Origin: Microbispora sp. H11081
GTDB taxonomy: Bacteria > Actinomycetota > Actinomycetes > Streptosporangiales > Streptosporangiaceae
DNA: 64,000 nucleotides
Assembly (NCBI RefSeq): GCF_012999535.1
Contig: NZ_JABBWV010000003.1
Location: forward strand, 456,439-520,438
Reading direction: 5' to 3'
Shown here: in pieces, positions 34,970 to 42,583 of the stretch
How the letters are laid out: every line of letters begins with the position of its first letter
Numbering within the stretch: the stretch's first letter is position 1
The notes under the pieces: model-generated
Database searches by the model: none
Told to the model about the DNA's origin: nothing
The model's input: the letters and a program-made list of their open reading frames with translations, nothing else
Program-made: the position numbers and the translations under genes

Positions 34970-36490
34970 ATGAAGCGCATTCTCGCCCTCGGCGGGGTCG
35001 CGGCGGGCCTGCTGGCCGCCGCCGCCGTCGCCGCGCCGGCTCAGGCCGACACGGACGTCGCCCCGCCCGTGAACCTGGCCAACACGAACTTCGCCGCTCA
35101 GCAGGTGGCGGCGTTCTGGTACGGCCAGGCCAAGGCGAACCTGATCAACGCGACGCCGTACAACGTCGAGACGACCGTGCCTTCGCGGCACGTCTCGACC
35201 GGTGGCGCTTCGGCCGACAGCAAGGCCGGTGTGGTCGGCTCCAGTGGTGACCAGAAGGCCGCCACGAGCAACCTGAAGAACGTCAACCTGCCGAAGACGA
35301 CCGGCAAGGTGTTCTTCATCGGCGCGGACAACAAGCCGCACTGGTGCTCGGCCACCTCGGTCCAGAGCCAGTACAAGAATCTGGTCGCGACCGCGGGTCA
35401 CTGTGTCTACGACACGGTGAGCAACAAGGCCACCCTCGACAAGTGGGTGTTCATCCCGGGTTACTACCAGGGCAAGACCCCGTGGGGCATCTACGTGGGT
35501 AAGACCGCGTACACCCACTACGACTACGACGTCTACGAGGACGGCGACCGCGACTACGCGTTCGTGACGGTCTACAACGGCGTCCAGGTCACCGACGTGT
35601 CGGCCGACAAGGTCAAGAACTGGGTCAAGAACCGCACGTTCGACACGCGCGCGGAGGCGGAGAAGGCCAAGAAGGACCTCGAGCTCAAGACCACCGGCTG
35701 GACCGGAGAGATCGTTCCGGTGCACACCAGCAAGCTCGCGAAGGCGGGTGACAAGGAGGTCGAGAGGCGGTACACGCCTATCGTGGCAAACCAGGCGAAG
35801 GAGGCCCTGGGGATCCGCAGCAAGGAAGAGGCCGAGGCCCTGGCTCGTGGCGCGACCTCCGAATGGGTGAGTGAGTACAAGACGTCGGGCATCACCATCA
35901 CCCGTGTCAGCAGGGCGGAGTTCGGTCCCGGCGACGCGGATCACTGGTCGGAAGACGAGATGTTCTTCTACTTCCAGAAGAACAACGGCTTCTACAAGGC
36001 CAGCATTTGGGTTCTCTTCGACGTGGACTTCAAGCTGAAGGGTCACCTTGTCGACATCGCTCTGAAGGACGTCGGCACCCTGGGTGGCAACGTCGGTGGT
36101 CAGGGCCTGGCCTACAACCAGAAGGTCGGGACCGCGGTCTTCGTCTTCGGTTACCCGAGCGGGTCGCACCCGGACGGCAACTACGCCTTCTCCGGCAAGA
36201 CCCTCAAGTGGGCCTACGGCAAGACCTTCAAGGCCGCTGCCCCGGCTCTCAAGGCCGAGGAGCTCGTCGGCGTGAAGTCCTCCTTCACCGGCGAGGGCTC
36301 CATCGGTTCGTCCTGGCTGTACCGCTACAGCAACACCAAGCGTCTCGGTTACCTCAACGGTGTGACCATCGCGGTCTCCGACACCGACGGCAACAAGCGC
36401 ATCGACACCAGCGTCTCCCCGTACTTCGACGGTGAGACCCTGGCCGTCTACCAGTACGCCGCGAAGTTCGCTTCCGGCAAGATCGTCTGA
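34970..36490 (+). CDS. Secreted trypsin-like serine protease homologue, nucleophile position substituted
   Basis: A 506-residue protein with a signal peptide (LALGGVAAGLLAAAAVAAPA, cleavage near AQADT). A chymotrypsin-fold domain is recognisable: H144 in TAGHCVYD and D195 in DRDYAFV. In place of the GDSGGP-type motif it has GEGSIGSSWL (441-450), so the nucleophile position appears to be Ile445, with Ser444 next to it. A charged insertion of about 130 residues (about 215-345, rich in Lys and Glu) separates Asp from this motif. It may be a pseudoprotease or use a neighbouring serine. It has A/T-richer codon choices than its neighbours and a strong terminator follows. Confidence 0.75.
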   Translation: MKRILALGGVAAGLLAAAAVAAPAQADTDVAPPVNLANTNFAAQQVAAFWYGQAKANLINATPYNVETTVPSRHVSTGGASADSKAGVVGSSGDQKAATSNLKNVNLPKTTGKVFFIGADNKPHWCSATSVQSQYKNLVATAGHCVYDTVSNKATLDKWVFIPGYYQGKTPWGIYVGKTAYTHYDYDVYEDGDRDYAFVTVYNGVQVTDVSADKVKNWVKNRTFDTRAEAEKAKKDLELKTTGWTGEIVPVHTSKLAKAGDKEVERRYTPIVANQAKEALGIRSKEEAEALARGATSEWVSEYKTSGITITRVSRAEFGPGDADHWSEDEMFFYFQKNNGFYKASIWVLFDVDFKLKGHLVDIALKDVGTLGGNVGGQGLAYNQKVGTAVFVFGYPSGSHPDGNYAFSGKTLKWAYGKTFKAAAPALKAEELVGVKSSFTGEGSIGSSWLYRYSNTKRLGYLNGVTIAVSDTDGNKRIDTSVSPYFDGETLAVYQYAAKFASGKIV

Positions 36491-36521
36491 GCACCCCTCT
36501 GACGCTCTGACTGGACCAAGG

Positions 36522-36554
36522 AAAGGGCCCGGCCTCCAGCCGGGCCTTTTTCTT
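36522..36554. terminator. Rho-independent terminator
   Basis: GGCCCGGC (36526-36533) pairs with GCCGGGCC (36539-36546), loop CTCCA, extended by A-T pairs and followed by TTTTT. It serves the protease-like gene and probably the convergent thiolase gene. Confidence 0.85.
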
Positions 36555-36568
36555 GTCCGGTGCGGTGG

Positions 36569-37696
36569 TCAGGGGCGGTGGTTGGACAGGACGAGGGTTG
36601 CGGCGGAGGCGAACATGCCGCCGTTGCCGAGGACCACGCTGATCTCTACATCGGGCACCTGGGCGGCGGCCTCGCCGCGCAGTTGCCGTACGGACTCCTG
36701 GATGGCGAACATCCCGTACATGCCGGTGTGGGTGTAGGAGAGGCCGCCGCCGTTGGTGTTGAGCGGGAGACGGCCGCCGGGGGAGGTGTGGCCCTCGGCG
36801 ATGAACGGCCCGGCCTCGCCGCGCTTGACGAAGCCGAGGTCCTCCAGGCCGTATATCGGGACGTGCGCGAAGGCGTCGTAGATCATGAGGTGGTCCACGT
36901 CGTCGTGCGCGATGCCCGCCTCGGCGAAGGCGGCCTCGCCGGAGCGGCGGAAGGCGGCGGAGGTGGTGAAGTCCTCCATCTGGGAGATGATCGGCGACTC
37001 GGCGGACTCGCCGGAGCCGAGCAGGTGGACCGGCGACCTGCGGGCGCGCTCCTCGGACGTCACGATCAGCGCGCCGCCGCCGTCGGTGACCAGGCAGCAT
37101 TCCAGCAGGTGGAAGGGGTAGGCGACCATCCGGGAGGCGAGCACGTCCTCGACGGTGATCAGGTCCTGGAACATGGCCCGGGGGTTGCGGTGCGCCCACC
37201 GGCGCTGCGCGACCGCGACCTCCGCGAGCTGCTCGTGCGTGAGCCCGGTCTCCTTCATGTAGCGCAGCGCCGTCAGCGTGAACATGGTGGGCGGGCCGAG
37301 CACGCCGTACGGCATCTCGAACTGGCCGATCAGCGAGTCGGGGCCGAGGGCCGGCCGGGGTGCGCCGACCCGCGACCGGCCCGACTCGCCGTGGGTGATG
37401 AGCACGGTCGTGCACAGCCCGGCCCTGATGGCCGCGGCGGCGTGCCGTACGTGGAAGAGGAAGGACGAGCCGCCCACGCCGGTGCCGTCGAGCCAGGCCG
37501 GGGCGATTCCGAGCGCGTGGGCGATCTGGATCGGGCCTGGCACGCCGACGGTGGCGACGCCGTCGATGTCGTCCTTGGTCATCCCGGCGTCGGCGAGCGC
37601 GTTGCGCGCGGCCTGGAGGTGGAGCTGCGCGGTGGACATGTGGGGCAGCTTGCCGAGCTCGTCGGTCTCGGCCGCGCCCGCGATGACGATGTTCAT
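36569..37696 (-). CDS. Thiolase-fold lipid-transfer-type protein
   Basis: A 375-residue thiolase-like protein of the SCP2/non-specific lipid-transfer group: NIVIAGAAETDELGKLP at the N-terminus, GVGGSSFLFHVRHAAAAIRAG, and NTNGGGLSYTHTGMYGMFA plus NGGMFASAA at the C-terminus. In this group the catalytic Cys is often absent and the protein works with an OB-fold partner, as in the aldolase/thiolase-like pairs of steroid side-chain catabolism. It overlaps the OB-fold gene by 4 bp. It could catalyse the carbon-carbon cleavage step of this pathway. Confidence 0.88.
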   Translation of the reverse strand: MNIVIAGAAETDELGKLPHMSTAQLHLQAARNALADAGMTKDDIDGVATVGVPGPIQIAHALGIAPAWLDGTGVGGSSFLFHVRHAAAAIRAGLCTTVLITHGESGRSRVGAPRPALGPDSLIGQFEMPYGVLGPPTMFTLTALRYMKETGLTHEQLAEVAVAQRRWAHRNPRAMFQDLITVEDVLASRMVAYPFHLLECCLVTDGGGALIVTSEERARRSPVHLLGSGESAESPIISQMEDFTTSAAFRRSGEAAFAEAGIAHDDVDHLMIYDAFAHVPIYGLEDLGFVKRGEAGPFIAEGHTSPGGRLPLNTNGGGLSYTHTGMYGMFAIQESVRQLRGEAAAQVPDVEISVVLGNGGMFASAATLVLSNHRP

Positions 37697-38115
37697 CTGG
37701 TGGGACCTCCAGCGGGCTCGAAGAGGGGGACGCGCACGTCGCCGCGCTGTTCGAACACCACGCGCAGCTCCATGTCGAGGGGCAGGTTCTCCGGGGTGAT
37801 CTCGACGCCGACGATGTTCGTCATCATCCGCACGCCCTCCTCCAGCTCCACGACCGCGATCGCGTACGGCCCGTCCTGCTCGAAGCCGGGAGCCGGGCGA
37901 TGGTTGATCACGTACGAGTAGAGGGTGGCCCTGCCGCTGGCCGTCACCCAGGCGACGTCGTCGGAGCCGCAGCGGGGGCAGGCGGGCCGTGGATAGAAGT
38001 AGTGCCGCGCGCAGGCACGGCAGCGCTGGATCCGCAGGACTCCCTCCGCCGTGCCGTCCCAGAACGGCTGGGTCTCCGGCGTCGGCTTCGGGACGGGTTT
38101 GGGCGATGCGGTCAT
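37693..38115 (-). CDS. Zn-ribbon/OB-fold (DUF35) partner protein
   Basis: A 140-residue protein. The rubredoxin-like zinc ribbon is CRACARHYFYPRPACPRCGS (four Cys), followed by an OB-fold (ATLYSYVINHRPAPGF, YAIAVVELEEG). DUF35 proteins form complexes with thiolase-like or MaoC-like enzymes and bind acyl-CoA. It is first in the operon, overlaps the thiolase gene, and is preceded by operator D. Confidence 0.9.
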   Translation of the reverse strand: MTASPKPVPKPTPETQPFWDGTAEGVLRIQRCRACARHYFYPRPACPRCGSDDVAWVTASGRATLYSYVINHRPAPGFEQDGPYAIAVVELEEGVRMMTNIVGVEITPENLPLDMELRVVFEQRGDVRVPLFEPAGGPTR

Positions 38116-38138
38116 CGTTCTCCTCTGAGGCGGAGGGA

Positions 38139-38173
38139 AGTCTTAGAGCTGGATTCTAGAACCTGGATCTAAG
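38139..38173. promoter_or_regulatory. Regulon operator D
   Basis: Three 9-bp elements at 13-bp period: AGTCTTAGA (38139), GATTCTAGA (38152) and GGATCTAAG (38165). It begins 24 bp upstream of the OB-fold gene start. Confidence 0.7.
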
Positions 38174-38286
38174 TTTGGCGAGAGCCCTCTGCCGCGGGCT
38201 GAGGGCTCCGTCGTCGCGCGGGTCCGGAACGGCTCCTCACTGCCCCTTGACTCCGGCGGTGAGGAGGCGGAACATTCATGGAAATG

Positions 38287-38320
38287 AATTCTAGAGCTTG
38301 CTTCTAGAACTCATTCCAGG
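38287..38320. promoter_or_regulatory. Regulon operator E
   Basis: AATTCTAGA (38287), GCTTCTAGA (38300) and CATTCCAGG (38312) have a 12-13-bp period. It lies 29 bp upstream of the MFS start. Confidence 0.72.
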
Positions 38321-38348
38321 ACGGGGGGATGACGAGAAAGGCGTGTCT

Positions 38349-39671
38349 ATGGGCCTGTCCTACGTACGCGAGCTCGACGAGTACCCCACCGGGGGCCGTC
38401 GCATGAAGATCCTCACGATGGCCGTGCTGGCCGTTCTCATCGGCTCCTATGAGGCGCAGATCGCTCCGGTGGTCCCCCTGCTCCTCAAGGACCTCGACAT
38501 GTCCCTCGCGACGTACGGCGCGGTGTCCGGGGCGGCGGCGGTCGCGGGGGCCGTCGCGTCGGCGGTCGGCGGCAGGCTCACCGACCGGCTCGGCAGGGTG
38601 CGCCTGCTGGTCCCGCTCATGCTGCTGACCGCCGTGTGCTGCTTCGGCATGACGCTCGTCCACGACCCGGGTGACCTGCTGATCGCCAGGATCGTGCTGG
38701 CCTTCGTCGACGGGGTGGCGATGGCGAGCACCGCGCCGCTGGTCCGCGACTTCTCGCCGCGCCTCGGCCGGGCCCAGGCGTTCGGCTTCTGGACCTGGGG
38801 TCCTGTGGGGGCCAACTTCCTCGCCGCCGCCGTCGCGGGCTGGACGCTCCCGATCTTCGACGACTCCTGGCGGTCGCAGTTCGTCATCATGGGCTGCTTC
38901 TCGCTGGTCATCTCGATCGTCATCGCGCTCAACATCGCCGACCTGTCGCCCGAGTTGCGCGCGCAGATCCAGCACACCGAGCGCCGGTCCATTGACGTCG
39001 TCGACCTGACCAGGCCGGCCAGGGTCACCTCGCTGTTCGTCCGGCGCAACATCTGGGCGCACGTGATCGGCATCTCGCTGTGGCTGGTGCTCTACGTCAC
39101 GCTCACGCTCTTCGGGCAGACCATGCTGGTCGGGGCGCTCGGCATCACGGCCGCGGAGGCGTCCACGATCATGGCGTGCTTCTGGAGCCTCAACCTGATC
39201 ACCCTGATCGTCGCCGGGCGTCTGTCCGACCGCACCCAGTTGCGCAAGCCGTTCACCCTGGGCGGCACCGTGGCGGCCGTGCTCGTCACCGCCTACCTGG
39301 CGTCACTCCTCGGCGGCCAGGACGTCTCCAGCGGCATGCTGATGATCGTCGGAGCGCTGCTCGGCGGCTCGCTCGGTGTGGCGTACGGGCCGTGGATGGC
39401 GAACTACTCCGAGGACGCCGAGGACGTCGACCCCCGGCTGCAGGGCACGGCCTGGGGGCTGTTCGGCTTCCTCACCAAGGCGATCGCCGTGGTCGGCCTG
39501 CTGGTCATCCCGCACGTGGTCGAGGCCACGAGCTGGCAGACCTGGCTGGTGGTCTCCCTGGTGTGCCTGGCGCTGTTCGGGCCCGCCGTCTTCCTGTTCC
39601 ACGGCCCCTGGCGGCGCGAGCGCGCCGAGACCGTGGACGGCTCGGAGGCCAGGGTCGCGGTGGCCGAATAA
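38349..39671 (+). CDS. MFS transporter of the acyl-CoA regulon
   Basis: A 440-residue, 12-helix major facilitator. The helix 1 region is VLAVLIGSYEAQIAPVVPLL, motif A is GGRLTDRLGRVRLLVPL, and a central cytoplasmic loop carries IQHTERRSIDVVDLTRP. It is divergent from the thiolase/OB-fold operon, with operators D and E between them, so it probably imports the carboxylic acid degraded by the regulon, or exports an intermediate. The ATG at 38349 follows GAAAGG. Its last two codons and stop lie in the first unit of a tandem repeat. Confidence 0.88.
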   Translation: MGLSYVRELDEYPTGGRRMKILTMAVLAVLIGSYEAQIAPVVPLLLKDLDMSLATYGAVSGAAAVAGAVASAVGGRLTDRLGRVRLLVPLMLLTAVCCFGMTLVHDPGDLLIARIVLAFVDGVAMASTAPLVRDFSPRLGRAQAFGFWTWGPVGANFLAAAVAGWTLPIFDDSWRSQFVIMGCFSLVISIVIALNIADLSPELRAQIQHTERRSIDVVDLTRPARVTSLFVRRNIWAHVIGISLWLVLYVTLTLFGQTMLVGALGITAAEASTIMACFWSLNLITLIVAGRLSDRTQLRKPFTLGGTVAAVLVTAYLASLLGGQDVSSGMLMIVGALLGGSLGVAYGPWMANYSEDAEDVDPRLQGTAWGLFGFLTKAIAVVGLLVIPHVVEATSWQTWLVVSLVCLALFGPAVFLFHGPWRRERAETVDGSEARVAVAE

Positions 39672-39791
39672 CAGTCAGGCCGAATAACAGTCAGGCCGAA
39701 TAACAGTCAGGCCGAATAACAGTCAGGCCGAATAACAGTCAGGCCGAATAACAGTCTGGCCGAGTAGCGGTCAGGCCGAACAGCAGTCAGG
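39664..39791. repeat. Tandem array: eight 16-bp units
   Basis: Unit CCGAATAACAGTCAGG. Units 1-5 (39664-39743) are identical; units 6-8 differ by 1-3 bases. The array holds the stop codon of the MFS gene in unit 1 and the stop codon of the convergent TetR gene in unit 8. Every full unit carries TAA on the plus strand and TGA on the minus strand. Confidence 0.95.
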
Positions 39792-40422
39792 CCGGCGGGT
39801 AGCCGCCCAGGCCCGCGCCGAGCAGGCCGAAGACCCGTTCGACGTCCGCGCGGTGGGCGCGCTCGATCTCCTCGTCGGGCCCGCCCGCCGCGACCCGCTG
39901 ACGCAGCCGCCGGTACAGCGTCCGCTGCGCCCCGACCAGCGTCGAGGCGACGATGCCGGGCAGCGGGTCGCCGGGCTCCGCGCCCGCCTCGGCCGCCAGC
40001 GCGTCGGCGAGCACCCGGACGATCCGCTCGTTGACCTCGTGCATCTTGCGCTGCAGCGAGGGGTTGCCGCTGACCAGCTCGAAGAAGCCGCGCGGATGGT
40101 CGAGGTCGCGCCGCATGCCGGGGACGAGCCTGGTCTGCGCGAGGCACAGCGCGCGGAAGGAGTCGAGGATCGAGACCCCGGCAGGACGGTCGGTGACCGC
40201 CGCCAGGGACATGGCCTCCCGGTCCTCCGCCCGGTAGAAGACCAGGTCCTCCTTGGTCGGGAAGTGGTTGAACACCGTCTTCTTCGACACCTGCGCGGCA
40301 GCCGCGATCTCATCCACGGTGACCTCGTCGAAGCCCCGGGACCGGAAGAGCGCGTTGGCGGTGTCGGCGATGAGCTGGCGGGTCCGGCTCTTCTTCAGCT
40401 CCCGCAGCCCGCCCGCACTCAT
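39787..40422 (-). CDS. TetR-family regulator of the DrrAB-type exporter
   Basis: A 211-residue TetR protein with helix-turn-helix FRSRGFDEVTVDEIAAAAQV and SKKTVFNHFPTKEDLV. It is divergent from an ABC exporter operon, with two TACA/TGTA-type dyads in the gap, so it probably represses the operon and itself. The ATG at 40422 is preferred; a GTG at 40428 is two codons upstream. Its stop lies in the tandem array. Confidence 0.9.
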   Translation of the reverse strand: MSAGGLRELKKSRTRQLIADTANALFRSRGFDEVTVDEIAAAAQVSKKTVFNHFPTKEDLVFYRAEDREAMSLAAVTDRPAGVSILDSFRALCLAQTRLVPGMRRDLDHPRGFFELVSGNPSLQRKMHEVNERIVRVLADALAAEAGAEPGDPLPGIVASTLVGAQRTLYRRLRQRVAAGGPDEEIERAHRADVERVFGLLGAGLGGYPPA

Positions 40423-40446
40423 GGGCACAGCGTATCGTCCCCTTTC

Positions 40447-40479
40447 TTACATCTAGTGTACTGTTACACCAAGTGTAAC
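40447..40479. promoter_or_regulatory. TetR operator pair
   Basis: GTTACAC-CAA-GTGTAAC (40463-40479) is a perfect 7-bp inverted repeat. A weaker related dyad, TTACATCTAGTGTA (40447-40460), precedes it. It lies between the divergent TetR and ABC genes. Confidence 0.75.
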
Positions 40480-40492
40480 CAAAGGGGGCGCG

Positions 40493-41476
40493 ATGACGTA
40501 TCCGGCGGTGGTCGCCACCGGTCTGACCAAGCACTACGACGACGTCGAGGCCGTACGCGGTCTCGATCTGACCGTGCGGAGAGGGGAGATTTTTGGTTTC
40601 CTCGGCCCGAACGGCGCCGGCAAGTCCACGACGATCAGCATGCTCTGCACGCTGACCACGCCCACGGCCGGACAGGCGCGCGTGGCCGGATACGACGTGG
40701 TGCGCGAACGTGACGACGTCCGGCGCTCGATCGGGCTCGTCTTCCAGGACCCGACGCTGGACGGCTACCTCACGGCCGAGCGCAACCTGCGCTTCCACGC
40801 CGAGCTGTACGGCGTGCCGCGCGCGGACGTCGGTCCGCGGCTTCGGGGCGTGCTCGAGATGGTGGGGCTGTGGGACCGGCGCGGGGCGAAGGTCGCGACG
40901 TTCTCGGGCGGCATGCGACGACGACTGGAGATCGCCCGCGGCCTGCTGCACTCGCCGCGGGTGCTGTTCCTCGACGAGCCCACGGTGGGCCTCGACCCGC
41001 AGACCAGGAGCTCGATCTGGGCCTACATCAGGGAGCTGAAGGAGGCCGAGGACATCACGGTCTTCCTGACCACCCACTACATGGACGAGGCCGAGCACTG
41101 CGACCGCATCGCCATCATGGACGGCGGCCGGGTCATCGCGCTCGACACCCCGGACGCGCTGAAGGCCGGCGTCGGCAAGGACCGCGTCCAGATACAGGCC
41201 GACGACGGCGCGGCGGCGGTCGCCGCCCTGGACGAGCGGTTCGGCATCCGGGCGGTCGCGTCCGGCGACGTGGTCGTCTTCCACGTGGACGAGGGTGAGC
41301 GGTTCGTGCCCGAGCTGTTCTCCCGGCTGGGGCTGCCGATCCGCTCGGTCAGCGTGGCAAGGCCCAGCCTCGACGACGTGTTCATGTCCTACACCGGCCG
41401 GTCGATCCGCGACGCCCAGGTGAACGGCGCACGCGGCCTCGGCGCGCTCGCGGCGGCGCGGGGAGGCATGCGATGA
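40493..41476 (+). CDS. ABC transporter ATP-binding protein (DrrA type)
   Basis: A 327-residue ATPase of the daunorubicin-resistance-type exporter family. Walker A is GPNGAGKST, the signature is FSGGMRRRLEIARGL, Walker B is VLFLDEPTVGLDP, and the H-loop is TTHYMDEAEHCD. A C-terminal DUF4162-like domain follows (about 225-300). It powers the permease encoded by the next gene, whose ATG overlaps its stop by 4 bp. Confidence 0.95.
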   Translation: MTYPAVVATGLTKHYDDVEAVRGLDLTVRRGEIFGFLGPNGAGKSTTISMLCTLTTPTAGQARVAGYDVVRERDDVRRSIGLVFQDPTLDGYLTAERNLRFHAELYGVPRADVGPRLRGVLEMVGLWDRRGAKVATFSGGMRRRLEIARGLLHSPRVLFLDEPTVGLDPQTRSSIWAYIRELKEAEDITVFLTTHYMDEAEHCDRIAIMDGGRVIALDTPDALKAGVGKDRVQIQADDGAAAVAALDERFGIRAVASGDVVVFHVDEGERFVPELFSRLGLPIRSVSVARPSLDDVFMSYTGRSIRDAQVNGARGLGALAAARGGMR

Positions 41477-42327
41477 CATTGCCGATCACGAGGGTGCGGG
41501 TGCCGGGGCGCGGCGTGGCGAGCGAACTGCGCGCGATCAAGGTGGTCTGGCAGCGCGAGCTCATCCGGTTCTTCAACGGCCCGCTGCGGATCCTCACCTC
41601 TCTCGTCCAGCCGTTCCTGTTCCTCTTCGTCCTCGGCACCGGCCTGTCGCAGCTCACCTCGGGCGGCACCGGCGGGCTCGGCCTGCGGACCTTCCTCTAC
41701 CCGGGCATCCTCGCCATGGCCGTGCTGTTCACCGCCATGTCATCGGCGGCCTCCATCGTCTGGGACCGCGAGTTCGGCTTCCTGCGGGAGATGCTGGTCG
41801 CGCCGGTGTCCCGCGCGTCGATCGTCGTCGGCAAGTGCCTGGGCGGGGCCACGGTCGCGGCCGTCCAAGGTCTCGTCGTCATCTGCATCGCCGGGGCGGC
41901 GGGCGTTCCGTACGCGCCGGGCCTGATGCTCGGGGTGTTCGGCATCCAGATCCTGCTGGCCTTCACCATCACGGCCTTCGGGGTCGCGATGTCCGTGCGG
42001 GTGCGGCAGATGCAGTCGTTCATGGCGCTCAACCAACTGCTGATCATGCCGCTCTACTTCATGTCGGGCGCGATGTTCCCCGCGTCGAACCTCCCCGCGT
42101 GGCTGGCCGTGCTCAACCGGATCGACCCGTTGTCCTACGCCGTTGACCCCATCAGGCGGCTGGTCTTCGCCCATCTGGACCTGGCTCCCGCCGTACGGGA
42201 CCGGCTCGCGCCGGGGATGACGTGGGGCGGCTGGCATGTCCCCATCCCGGTCGAGGTGGCGGTGCTCGCGGCTCTCGGGCTCGCCCTGCTCGTCACCGCC
42301 GTCGCCCAGTTCGGCAGGGCCGACTGA
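41473..42327 (+). CDS. ABC-2 type permease (DrrB type)
   Basis: A 284-residue, six-helix ABC-2 permease. The N-terminal amphipathic segment is KVVWQRELIRFFNGPLRIL, followed by SLVQPFLFLFVLGTGLSQL. The conserved mid-region EMLVAPVSRASIVVGKCLGG and FMSGAMFPASNLPAWLAVLN match the ABC2_membrane family. With the ATPase it forms an exporter for an unidentified drug or lipid, repressed by the divergent TetR. Confidence 0.93.
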   Translation: MTLPITRVRVPGRGVASELRAIKVVWQRELIRFFNGPLRILTSLVQPFLFLFVLGTGLSQLTSGGTGGLGLRTFLYPGILAMAVLFTAMSSAASIVWDREFGFLREMLVAPVSRASIVVGKCLGGATVAAVQGLVVICIAGAAGVPYAPGLMLGVFGIQILLAFTITAFGVAMSVRVRQMQSFMALNQLLIMPLYFMSGAMFPASNLPAWLAVLNRIDPLSYAVDPIRRLVFAHLDLAPAVRDRLAPGMTWGGWHVPIPVEVAVLAALGLALLVTAVAQFGRAD

Positions 42328-42401
42328 GCGTCGGCGGCACGGCCCGGTGTGCGGGAAAACGGGTGGACGCCGACGGGCGTCGGGTGGATATCGTGTGGGC
42401 C

Positions 42402-42467
42402 ATGTCGAGCCCCGAGGCATCCAGGGTGGGGGCTTTCGGTCACGCCGTCAGCCCCCTGCACCACTGA
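42402..42467 (+). CDS. Putative 21-residue leader peptide
   Basis: A short frame (MSSPEASRVGAFGHAVSPLH, then a final H) lies about 115 bp upstream of the Cmx-like exporter gene and is overlapped by a strong hairpin. Chloramphenicol efflux and acetyltransferase genes are often controlled by leader-peptide attenuation, so this may be a regulatory ORF. There is no independent proof of translation. Confidence 0.35.
   Translation: MSSPEASRVGAFGHAVSPLHH
42425..42462 (+). promoter_or_regulatory. Leader hairpin
   Basis: GGGGGCT (42428-42434) pairs with AGCCCCC (42450-42456), extended by GGTG/CACC with a small bulge. It covers the second half of the leader ORF. It is an attenuator candidate, or simply the terminator of the ABC operon. 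Confidence 0.45.
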
Positions 42468-42583
42468 GTTCGCCAATCCGTCGTCCCGCCGCGCGTCCGC
42501 GGCCGGGCGCGTGCGCTCGCGGGTGCTGACCGCGGTGACGAGACGCCTCCTTCTCGTGCTTCTCATCGCCTCGGAGCCACTCG

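Noticed and set aside
39664-39791. CRISPR array
   Set aside because: Units of 16 bp abut directly without unique spacers, so this is a simple tandem repeat.
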